Assembly (NCBI RefSeq): GCF_002837185.1
Contig: NZ_KZ478021.1
Location: forward strand, 1 to 56,392
Origin: Pseudomonas fluorescens
GTDB taxonomy: Bacteria; Pseudomonadota; Gammaproteobacteria; Pseudomonadales; Pseudomonadaceae
Direction of reading: 5' to 3'
Length of the DNA stretch: 56,392 bases
Positions 24,052-32,004 of this stretch are shown piece after piece; position 1 is the first letter of the stretch, and the number at the start of each line of letters is the position of its first letter. Below the pieces are notes generated by a model. It saw nothing but the letters and a program-made list of their open reading frames with translations, did no database searches and was not told where the DNA came from. Made by a program: the position numbers and the translations under genes.

Positions 24052-25926
24052 CTAGCGTACGGCTCCCCGTAGTTCATTGACCAATTCATACAGTTGTGAA
24101 GGCGTCGCAACGGGCACAGTGACCGGTTGACCGGCGACCAATGTCACGCGCGACCAAAACCGCCGAAACACGCCTTTTTGTGGATCACGACTGAAAAAGC
24201 TCCCCCACAACCCCTGCAACGCCAGCGGAATCACCGGTACCGGTGTCTCTTCCAGAATCCGCGTCACGCCACCGCGAAACTCATTCATCTGACCATCGCC
24301 GGTCAACTTGCCTTCCGGAAAGATGCACACCAGCTCGCCGTCCTTCAGGTATTCGGCAATCCGCGTGAAGGCCTTTTCGTAGATCTGGATGTCTTCGTGA
24401 CGCCCGGCAATCGGAATCGCCCCGGCAGTGCGGAAGATAAAGTTGAGCACCGGCAAGCGGTAGATCTTGTAGTACATGACGAAACGAATCGGCCGACGCA
24501 CTGCGCCACCAATCAGCAACGCATCGACAAACGATACATGATTGCAAACGAGCAAGGCCGCGCCTTCATCCGGAATCCGCTCCAGGTTGCGGTGCTCGAC
24601 GCGGTACATGGAATGGCTGAGCAGCCAGATCATGAAGCGCATGGTGAACTCGGGCACGATCTTGAAGATGTAGGTATTGACCGCGATGTTGAGCAGCGAC
24701 ACCACCAGGAACAACTCGGGGATCGACAGCCTGGCCACGCTCAGCAGCAGGATCGACACGATGGCCGACACCACCATGAACAGTGCATTGAGAATGTTGT
24801 TGGCCGCGATCACGCGCGCGCGCTCGTTTTCGGCGGTGCGCGACTGAATCAGTGCGTAAAGCGGCACGATGTAGAAGCCGCCGAACACGCCCAGGCCGAG
24901 GATATCGAACAACACCCACCAGGCTTGCCCGTAGCCGAGCACTGCCAGCCAGTCGTTGGCCTGGACATTCTGGGGGAAGCCGCCGGAATGCCACCAGAGC
25001 AGCAGGCCGAACACCGTCAGGCCGAACGAGCCGAACGGCACCAGGCCGATTTCCACCTTACGGCCCGAGAGCTTTTCGCAGAGCATCGAGCCCAGGGCGA
25101 TCCCCACCGAGAACACGGTGAGGATCAGGGTGACGACGGTTTCGTCGCCATACAACCATTCCTTGGCGTAGGCCGGAATCTGCGTCAGGTAGATCGCGCC
25201 GACGAACCAGAACCAGGAATTGCCGACAATGGACCGCGACACCGCCGGGGTCTGTCCCAGGCCCATGCGCAACGTGGCCCAGGACTGGGTGAAGATATTC
25301 CAGTCCAGGCGCAATTGCGGGGTGGAAGCCGCCGCCCGTGGAATGCTGCGGCTGGCCAGGTACCCCAGCACCGCCACGCCGACAATCGCCACGGCCACTA
25401 CCGGCGCGTAATGGGTGGACGACATCATGATGCCCGCGCCGAGGGTGCCGGCAAGAATCGCCAGGAACGTGCCCATTTCCACCAGACCGTTGCCGCCGAC
25501 CAGCTCATCGTCATGCAGAGCCTGGGGCATGATCGAATATTTCACCGGGCCGAACAGCGCCGAATGGGTGCCCATGGCGAACAGTGCCAACAGCATCAAC
25601 GCCAGGTGGTTGAATAGAAAACCGGTGGCGCCCACGGCCATGATCACGATTTCACCGAGCTTGATCGCGCGGATCAACGCGTCCTTGTTGAATTTCTCGC
25701 CAAACTGCCCGGCCAGCGCCGAGAACAGGAAGAACGGCAGGATGAACAGCAAGGCGCACAGGTTGACCCAGATGGAACGGTCGCCCTCGATGGTGAGCTT
25801 GTAGAGAATCGCCAGAATCAGCGATTGCTTGAAGATGTTATCGTTGAAAGCGCCCAACAGCTGGGTGATGAAAAACGGCAGGAAACGCCGTGTGCGCAGC
25901 AAGGTGAATTGTGAGGGATGGCTCAT
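24052..25926 (-). CDS. MFS transporter fused to a PlsC-type acyltransferase
   Basis: The protein has 624 residues. Residues about 10-425 form a 12-helix MFS domain resembling the lysophospholipid flippase LplT. Residues about 430-624 form a 1-acyl-glycerol-phosphate acyltransferase domain with the HX4D motif His463-Asp468 (NHVSFVDAL) and the FPEGKL motif. E. coli separates the flippase LplT from the acyltransferase-synthetase Aas; here the transport and acyl-transfer steps sit on one chain, though the acyl-ACP synthetase domain of Aas is missing. The protein probably flips lysophospholipid inward and re-acylates it. I recall this as a conserved chromosomal gene of pseudomonads, so it is likely the boundary of the adjacent cluster rather than a member. 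Confidence 0.9.
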   Translation of the reverse strand: MSHPSQFTLLRTRRFLPFFITQLLGAFNDNIFKQSLILAILYKLTIEGDRSIWVNLCALLFILPFFLFSALAGQFGEKFNKDALIRAIKLGEIVIMAVGATGFLFNHLALMLLALFAMGTHSALFGPVKYSIMPQALHDDELVGGNGLVEMGTFLAILAGTLGAGIMMSSTHYAPVVAVAIVGVAVLGYLASRSIPRAAASTPQLRLDWNIFTQSWATLRMGLGQTPAVSRSIVGNSWFWFVGAIYLTQIPAYAKEWLYGDETVVTLILTVFSVGIALGSMLCEKLSGRKVEIGLVPFGSFGLTVFGLLLWWHSGGFPQNVQANDWLAVLGYGQAWWVLFDILGLGVFGGFYIVPLYALIQSRTAENERARVIAANNILNALFMVVSAIVSILLLSVARLSIPELFLVVSLLNIAVNTYIFKIVPEFTMRFMIWLLSHSMYRVEHRNLERIPDEGAALLVCNHVSFVDALLIGGAVRRPIRFVMYYKIYRLPVLNFIFRTAGAIPIAGRHEDIQIYEKAFTRIAEYLKDGELVCIFPEGKLTGDGQMNEFRGGVTRILEETPVPVIPLALQGLWGSFFSRDPQKGVFRRFWSRVTLVAGQPVTVPVATPSQLYELVNELRGAVR

Positions 25927-25983
25927 CGTCCGTGTTCCTGCGTGGCCTGTTATTGATCAGGCCACGACTTTACCTAATCCTGC

Positions 25984-27132
25984 TTACTTATTCGCTAACC
26001 CCGCAATGCACGGCGAAACAAAAAGCTCGCCTTTGTAGGCGCCCTGCACCGTGCGCTTGGCCACGATCAGCCACATCAGCGCCAGAGCCACCACCAGCAC
26101 ACTGCCCAATACGCTGAAGAACCCCAGGTGCAGCAGGCCTGCTAGCTTGAGCGTGGCCAGCGCGTAAACCCCCAGCGGAAAGGTAAAGCCCCACCAGCCC
26201 AGGTTGAACGGAATACCGGCGCGCAGGTAACGCAGGGTGATCAACACCGCCATCAACATCCACCACAAGCCGAAGCCCCACAGGGTGATGCCTGCCACCA
26301 GACCAAGCCCGTTGGCCATTTCGCCGACACCCGGCAGGCCATTGGCGGCGAAGATCGCGGGCGCATCGCCGCCCAGCAGCAACATGCCCAGGGCACCGGT
26401 GCCGATGGGGCCCAGCGCCAGCCAGCTCGAAGCCGCCATATTGGCGTGGGGCAGTTTGTGCAGGGCCATGCGCAGCATCAGGATGGTCAGGATGCTGAAG
26501 GCGACCGGCAGGGAGAACGCCCAGAGTACGTAACTGGTCACCAGCATCACCAGTTGCCCATGGGCATCCGCCAGGTGCGGCGCCAGCAGGCCACCGCTGG
26601 CGGCGGCGACTTCCGCGGCCACCACCGGGAGCAGCCACACCGCAGTCATCTGGTCGATGCTGTGTTCCTGGCGGGTGAACATCATGAACGGAATCAACAC
26701 ACCACAGGCCAACGCCATGACCACGTCCAGCCACCACAGGGCTTCGGCCAGGGGAATCACATCGCTGCCCCAACGCGGCAGTCCGAACAGCAGCAAACCA
26801 TTGAGAAGAGTGGCCAAGCCCATGGGGATGGTGCCGAAAAACATCGAGACCGTCGAATGCCCGAAAATCCGGCGCGCCTCGTGGAAAAACATCACCCAAC
26901 GCGCGGCATACAGGACGCTGAACAAGACGAACAAGCCGATGGTGAACATCCACAGGCCTTCGGCAACCGCATGCAAGCCGGGCAGATTGACCGGCAGTTG
27001 CGCCAGGGCCAGCGCCAGCACGCCGGTGCCCATGGTCGCGGCAAACCAGTTCGGGGTGAACTGGCGAATCACTTCCCGGGGACGGGTCAGGTGGCTGAAG
27101 GGTTTATAGCTGGTGGTAGTCGAGCAGGTCAT
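25984..27132 (-). CDS. TDT-family transporter (tellurite-resistance/dicarboxylate type)
   Basis: A 382-residue membrane protein with about ten hydrophobic segments. The N-terminal FTPNWFAATMGTG and the later segments LLNGLLLFGLPRWG and WWGFTFPLGVYALAT are typical of the TDT family (TehA, Mae1, Ssu1, SLAC1). Members are channels or exporters for anions such as malate, sulfite or chloride. The substrate is not predictable. The ATG is preceded by GAGGAAGAGG. The gene is alone, between the MFS-acyltransferase and MFS genes on the same strand. Confidence 0.85.
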   Translation of the reverse strand: MTCSTTTSYKPFSHLTRPREVIRQFTPNWFAATMGTGVLALALAQLPVNLPGLHAVAEGLWMFTIGLFVLFSVLYAARWVMFFHEARRIFGHSTVSMFFGTIPMGLATLLNGLLLFGLPRWGSDVIPLAEALWWLDVVMALACGVLIPFMMFTRQEHSIDQMTAVWLLPVVAAEVAAASGGLLAPHLADAHGQLVMLVTSYVLWAFSLPVAFSILTILMLRMALHKLPHANMAASSWLALGPIGTGALGMLLLGGDAPAIFAANGLPGVGEMANGLGLVAGITLWGFGLWWMLMAVLITLRYLRAGIPFNLGWWGFTFPLGVYALATLKLAGLLHLGFFSVLGSVLVVALALMWLIVAKRTVQGAYKGELFVSPCIAGLANK

Positions 27133-27209
27133 GATGGCAATCCTCTTCCTCGCATGAGGTTGCGGCCATCATAGAAGCGTATCGAATATCTATATAACGG
27201 GTAATATCT

Positions 27210-28424
27210 CTAACAGTTATCTGTTTTACAGATGTTCAGCACTGGCGTGCGCTGCCATGACAGTCCGGCCAAGGCACCCACGGCGAGCAGAATAATCAGC
27301 GCGCCGTACGCATCCGTGGTCGCAATCAGACCGAATTCGCGACTCAGGTTACCGGCCAACAGTGCCGGCAGGCAGAACGCCAGGTAACTCAGTACATAGA
27401 ACGCCGACATCAACCCTGCTCGCTCGTGAGGCAGCGCCAACCCTACGATGCTGCGCACACTGCCCATGAACCCGCCGCCGAAACCCAGGCCGGCAACCAC
27501 ACTGGCAGCAAAGAACAGCCACAGGCTGGCACTTTGCACAGCCACCAGCAACAGTGCCACGCCGGTCGCCAGCAGTACCGCCGACAGCCGCATGACCTTG
27601 TCCGCAGGGTGCTCGCGCAGGCTGTAGATCATCACCGCACCACTGAGGGTGATCACCGCCACCAGGCCACCGCCAATCAGGTGCGACGTCGACCCCGTCG
27701 CGGCCCGCACCAACGAGGGCGCCAGGGATGAAAAGAACCCTCCCAGCGCCCATACCGCCACATTCAGCGGCATTGCCAAGGCCAGGGCACGGCGTGCCTG
27801 CTTCGGTACATGCAGAGTCGGCGCCAGGGACTTCAAGGCCCCCGGAATGCGGCTGACGGTTTCCGGCAAGCGCCAGACATACAACGCCTGAAGCACCATC
27901 AATCCGAGCAGGGCGAAGTAGATCAGTTGGGTCGGCCACGGTGCGTATTCCACCAGCAAACCGCTGCCCAGGCCGCCACTGGCCATCCCCAGCATCGGCG
28001 CGAGGCTGTTGAGCATCGGCCCGCGCAGACGGTCGGTGTCAAGCAACGTCGCACCCAAGACTGCCGTCGCCGTCCCGGTGGCGAAGCCCTGCAGCGCGCG
28101 CGCGGCGATCAGGTACGCGGTGCTATCGGCGTTGATAAATAACAGCATCGCCACGATATTCAGGATCAACGCGACGAAAATCACCGGCTTGCGCCCGACG
28201 TAATCCGACAGCGAGCCCACCGTCAGCAGCGCCGCCAGCAGGCTCACGGCATACACGGCAAAGATCAGCGTCAGCATCGCCGCGGAGAAATGCAGGTTGT
28301 CCTGATACACCTGATACAAGGGCGTCGGCGCGCTGGATGCGGCGAGAAAGGTCAGTACGGTGATGACCAGGAATGTCAGGCTGGAACGTTGAGACAGGTT
28401 GTTGGGCATAGGCTTGCTGGACAT
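27210..28424 (-). CDS. MFS drug-resistance-type efflux transporter
   Basis: This 404-residue, 12-helix MFS protein has the signature loop between helices 2 and 3 (GSLSDYVGRKPV) and RALQGFATGTATAVLGA in helix 4-5. The N-terminal ASSAPTPLYQVYQ is typical of proton-driven exporters with small-molecule substrates. The start is the ATG at 28424 with GCGGAG upstream; a GTG two codons earlier is possible. The gene is divergent from a TetR regulator across about 90 bp, the usual arrangement for a regulator that represses its neighbouring efflux pump. Confidence 0.88.
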   Translation of the reverse strand: MSSKPMPNNLSQRSSLTFLVITVLTFLAASSAPTPLYQVYQDNLHFSAAMLTLIFAVYAVSLLAALLTVGSLSDYVGRKPVIFVALILNIVAMLLFINADSTAYLIAARALQGFATGTATAVLGATLLDTDRLRGPMLNSLAPMLGMASGGLGSGLLVEYAPWPTQLIYFALLGLMVLQALYVWRLPETVSRIPGALKSLAPTLHVPKQARRALALAMPLNVAVWALGGFFSSLAPSLVRAATGSTSHLIGGGLVAVITLSGAVMIYSLREHPADKVMRLSAVLLATGVALLLVAVQSASLWLFFAASVVAGLGFGGGFMGSVRSIVGLALPHERAGLMSAFYVLSYLAFCLPALLAGNLSREFGLIATTDAYGALIILLAVGALAGLSWQRTPVLNICKTDNC

Positions 28425-28515
28425 AGGCACGCTCCGCTAAAGCTAATATTTTGCTTTTGTGAAGTGTGCTACCCGTCGACGCTTAAAGCAAATTCTTTGT
28501 GTTAAGGTTTTATCC

Positions 28516-29055
28516 ATGGCGATCAAAGAAGGCCTTCGCCCGGGGGGCCGTAGTGCCCGGGTACAAGAATCGGTGCATTCGGCCGTCCGCGAACTGCTGC
28601 AGGCCCATGAACGCGCCACCATCACCGTACCGATGATTGCGACACGCGCGGGCGTCACCCCCTCGACCATATACCGGCGCTGGGGCGACCTTTCCGCAGT
28701 GCTGGCCGATGTAGCCCTGGCACGCATGCGCCCGGACACCGAGCCGGCCACTACCGGCAGCCTGCGCGGCGACCTGCTGGCCTGGGCTGAGCAATACCTG
28801 GACGAAATGAGTTCGGAGCCCGGGCGCAACATGATGCGCGACGTGCAATGCAGCCTGACGCCGGGGTATTGCGTGAGTATCTTGAGCGGGCAGCTACAGG
28901 TCATTGTCGATCGTTACCCGGAGCAGGCAGCCCCCAGCGTGGATCGCCTGATCAACCTGCTCGCGGCACCCACGGTATTCCGAATTCTGTTCTCGACAGA
29001 GCCCCTGAGCGTCGAAGAGCTGCATGCCCTGATCGACCTGGCACTGACAAACTAA
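28516..29055 (+). CDS. TetR/AcrR-family regulator
   Basis: The protein has 179 residues. The N-terminal helix-turn-helix (about 15-60) includes ITVPMIATRAGVTPSTIYRRWG, the classical TetR recognition helix. The C-terminal ligand-binding domain is all-helical with no recognised ligand class. The ATG at 28516 follows TAAGG. It is divergent from the MFS exporter gene, so it most likely represses that gene and itself from the shared interval 28425-28515. Confidence 0.9.
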   Translation: MAIKEGLRPGGRSARVQESVHSAVRELLQAHERATITVPMIATRAGVTPSTIYRRWGDLSAVLADVALARMRPDTEPATTGSLRGDLLAWAEQYLDEMSSEPGRNMMRDVQCSLTPGYCVSILSGQLQVIVDRYPEQAAPSVDRLINLLAAPTVFRILFSTEPLSVEELHALIDLALTN

Positions 29056-29071
29056 AGCCTTGCACAAAACA

Positions 29072-29165
29072 AATGTGGGAGGGGCTTGCCCCCGATGACG
29101 GTGTGTCAGCTGCAGATGAGCTGGCTGACACACCACTATCGGGGGCAAGCCCCCTCCCACATTTT
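29072..29165. repeat. REPIN (inverted REP pair)
   Basis: REP cores AATGTGGGAGGGGCTTGCCC and reverse complement flank a central stem built from GGTGTGTCAGCT / AGCTGGCTGACACACC. It lies between convergent TetR and ABC-permease genes. Confidence 0.9.
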
Positions 29166-29184
29166 TAACCGCGTTTAATCAGTA

Positions 29185-29964
29185 TTACGTACGCATCCCA
29201 CGCCCGCTGACCAGCAACCGCGCGCATCCGACGTACAAGACGATGGTGGCAACGATCATGAAGGTGATCGCCACGCTGATCTTGATATCCGACACCCCCA
29301 GGATGCCGTAGCGGAAGGCGTTGACCATGTGCAGCACCGGGTTGGCCAGGGACACGGTCTGCCAGAACGGCGGCAGCAACGTGATGGAGTAGAACACCCC
29401 GCCCAGGTAGGTCAGCGGCGTGAGTACGAACGTCGGGATGATCGAAATATCATCGAAGTTGCGCGCAAACACGGCATTGATGAAGCCTAGCAGCGAAAAG
29501 ATCGTCGCCGTCAGCACTACCACCAGAATGGTGACGCCCAGGTGATGCACTTGCAGGTGGGTGAAGAACAACGACAGCAAGGTCACGATCACGCCCACCA
29601 TCAAGCCGCGCAGCACGCCGCCCAAGGTATAGCCGATCAGGATCGTGTGCGGCGACACCGGTGAAACCATCAGCTCTTCAATGGAGCGCTGGAACTTGCT
29701 GCCAAAGAAGCTCGACACCACGTTGCCGTAGGAGTTGGTGATCACCGACATCATGATCAGGCCCGGCACGATGTACTCCATGTAGGTGAAACCACCCATG
29801 TCACCGATTTGCCGACCGATCAGGTTACCGAAGATCACGAAGTACAGCACCATGGTGATCGCCGGGGGCAGCAAGGTCTGCGGCCAGATTCGGGTAAAGC
29901 GCTTCACCTCGCGGTAGACGATGGTCTGCAGCGCGACGAGGTTGGGTTGCAGTTCAGAACTCAT
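29185..29964 (-). CDS. ABC-2 type transporter permease (YadH-like)
   Basis: The protein has 259 residues and six predicted membrane helices. The family marks are REVKRFTRIWPQTLLPP near the N-terminus and the conserved FGSKFQRSIEELMVSPVSP loop. It forms an exporter with the adjacent ATPase, whose gene overlaps by four bases. The pair corresponds, from memory, to PA2811/PA2812 of P. aeruginosa and YadGH of E. coli. The substrate is unknown. Confidence 0.9.
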   Translation of the reverse strand: MSSELQPNLVALQTIVYREVKRFTRIWPQTLLPPAITMVLYFVIFGNLIGRQIGDMGGFTYMEYIVPGLIMMSVITNSYGNVVSSFFGSKFQRSIEELMVSPVSPHTILIGYTLGGVLRGLMVGVIVTLLSLFFTHLQVHHLGVTILVVVLTATIFSLLGFINAVFARNFDDISIIPTFVLTPLTYLGGVFYSITLLPPFWQTVSLANPVLHMVNAFRYGILGVSDIKISVAITFMIVATIVLYVGCARLLVSGRGMRT

Positions 29965-30893
29965 ACCGCCACCTTCGCCAGATTTTTCTCCACCAGGGAC
30001 ACGAACAACTCCTCAAGGCGATTGGTTTTGTTACGCAGGCTCGATACCTCGATGTTCTGGGTCGCCAGTTGGCTGAACAGCGCGGTGATACCCATGGCTT
30101 TGTCCACCTGGACTTCCAGCGTGTGGCTGTCCACCAGACGGCTCGGGTAGCCCAACAGTTGCGGCGGCGCCGACAGATTGTTCTTCAGGTCGAGCAGGAA
30201 AGTTTCCACATGCAACTGGCCCAGCAGGTTGCGCATGCTGGTGTTCTCGACAATGGTGCCGTGGTCGATGATGCCGATGTTGCGGCACAGCTGTTCGGCT
30301 TCCTCGAGGTAGTGCGTGGTGAGGATGATGGTGATGCCCTTCTCGTTCAGCTCAGTGAGAAAGGTCCACATCGACCGACGCAACTCGATGTCCACGCCTG
30401 CGGTGGGTTCGTCGAGGATCAGCAGACGCGGTTCATGCACCAGCGCGCGGGCGATCATCAGACGCCGCTTCATGCCACCGGACAACGAGCGCGAAGGCAC
30501 GTCACGCTTGTCCCACAGGCCCAGTTGGGTCAGGTACTGTTCGGCGCGTTCCTTGGCGATTTTCATCGGGATGCCGTAGTAGCCGGCCTGCGTCACGACG
30601 ATGTCGAAGGTCTTTTCAAACTGGTTGAAATTGAATTCCTGGGGCACCACGCCGATCGAGCGCTTGAGCGCCGCCGGGGATTTGTCCAGGTCGTGACCGA
30701 AGATATTCACCGTGCCGCTGGTCTTGTTGACCAGGGTCGAGAGGATACCGATGGTGGTGGATTTGCCGGCACCGTTGGGGCCGAGCAAGGCGAAGAAGTC
30801 ACCTTCGGCAACGTCCAGATCGATACCACTCAGGGCCTGGAAACCGTTGCCGTAGGTTTTGGTTAGCTGCCGGATGGACAGAGCGGAACTCAT
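29961..30893 (-). CDS. ABC transporter ATP-binding protein (YadG-like)
   Basis: A 310-residue ATPase with Walker A GPNGAGKST (about 38-46), the Q-loop in VPQEFNFN, the ABC signature LSGGMKRR, Walker B LLILDEPTAG and the switch histidine in LTTHYLEEAEQ. A C-terminal extension of about 80 residues is typical of the YadG/drug-exporter branch. It is co-transcribed with the YadH-like permease through an ATGA overlap. Confidence 0.93.
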   Translation of the reverse strand: MSSALSIRQLTKTYGNGFQALSGIDLDVAEGDFFALLGPNGAGKSTTIGILSTLVNKTSGTVNIFGHDLDKSPAALKRSIGVVPQEFNFNQFEKTFDIVVTQAGYYGIPMKIAKERAEQYLTQLGLWDKRDVPSRSLSGGMKRRLMIARALVHEPRLLILDEPTAGVDIELRRSMWTFLTELNEKGITIILTTHYLEEAEQLCRNIGIIDHGTIVENTSMRNLLGQLHVETFLLDLKNNLSAPPQLLGYPSRLVDSHTLEVQVDKAMGITALFSQLATQNIEVSSLRNKTNRLEELFVSLVEKNLAKVAV

Positions 30894-31028
30894 ATCGGAT
30901 TACGCACCAAAGAAAAGAATAGAAACAATAGATGAGGGCGCACCGCAGGTAGTTCAACCTGCGATGGGGTGCGAGCATGGTGCGTGCCCGCGCCACACAA
31001 GTACAGTCACCTGTATTAATAGTGTGTA

Positions 31029-31646
31029 TCAGGTCAACGCGGTCATCACTGCCCTGCGGTAGGCCGGACGTTGTTGCAGGCGCTGGTACCAGGCCTCCAG
31101 GTTGGGCATTGCCGGGCGTTCGATAGGCATCTCGAACCAGGCGTAGATAAAGCAGCCCAGGGGGATATCGCCCATGCCGAACGCCTTCCCGGAGAGGTAC
31201 GGTTGCGCGGCCAGGGCCTGTTCGACGGTGCTGAGTGCATCGATGCAGGCTTGGCGCCCGGCATTGATACTGTCCCAGTTGCGCTTTTCGGGGGGTGTAC
31301 GCAGGATGCCCCAGAACACCGCTTTGAACGGATCGGCGAGCGTCGACGTGGTCCAGTCCATCCACTTCTCGGCGCTGGCCCGGATTTGCAGGTCACTGGG
31401 GTAAAAATCCGACGCGTGTTTGGCGCACAGGTAGCGCACGATGGTGTTGGATTCCCACAGTACAAAGTCGCCATCTTCGATCATCGGCACCCGGCCATTG
31501 GGGTTCAAGGCCCGGTACTGCGGGGTGTCGACCACACCAAACGCCCCGCCCGCATCAATTGCCTCATAGTCCAGGCCGAGCTCCTCGGCGCACCACAGTG
31601 CTTTCCTGACGTTTGATGAATTTTTACGACCCCAGATTTTCAGCAT
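31029..31646 (-). CDS. Glutathione S-transferase
   Basis: A soluble protein of 205 residues. The thioredoxin-like N-terminal domain (1-80) has the catalytic serine region GRKNSSNVRKALW, the cis-proline loop NPNGRVPMIEDGD and the glutathione gamma-glutamyl contact WESNTIVRYL. The helical C-terminal domain includes GMGDIPLGCFIYAWFE. The substrate is unknown. Its position between the ABC exporter and fadE matches PA2813 of P. aeruginosa as I recall it. Confidence 0.92.
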   Translation of the reverse strand: MLKIWGRKNSSNVRKALWCAEELGLDYEAIDAGGAFGVVDTPQYRALNPNGRVPMIEDGDFVLWESNTIVRYLCAKHASDFYPSDLQIRASAEKWMDWTTSTLADPFKAVFWGILRTPPEKRNWDSINAGRQACIDALSTVEQALAAQPYLSGKAFGMGDIPLGCFIYAWFEMPIERPAMPNLEAWYQRLQQRPAYRRAVMTALT

Positions 31647-32004
31647 GACCGCGCCTTATCGTTGTTGAACATGGGCTTGATGAACGCCGCAGCATACGCC
31701 GGTTCACACGTGGCTCAAATCACTGTGCATGACGCCTGGCATTGAGTCAGCGCAACGCACAGCCTTACACGCAGCGTGGTGAAGACTGACTGCCTGGTCA
31801 TATAAATCCCCATGGGTTCCGCGACGTTTCTGGGCGAACTCCACCACCGCAGGGCGGTCACTATCGATGAAGCGGCTGGGACTCAGGTACATAGCGCACT
31901 GATGGCTATCCCCAGTACAACTTGTAACACCCTGATCACCCCGCTTGGCCGGACGCCGTCTAAGCTCCCTGGTGGTTTCGCCCTGGTTTCACGGAGGATT
32001 GAAT
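31647..32004. other. Intergenic region between the GST gene and fadE
   Basis: This 358-bp divergent region must hold promoters for GST (minus) and fadE (plus). I found no confident -10/-35 pair and no clear palindromic fatty-acid-regulator operator. The last bases contain the strong ribosome-binding site GGAGG (31993-31997) of fadE. Confidence 0.4.

Noticed and set aside
24127..25617. A 496-codon open frame antisense to the MFS-acyltransferase gene
   Set aside because: Low-complexity His/Gln/Arg-rich shadow translation. The minus-strand protein has complete MFS and acyltransferase motifs.
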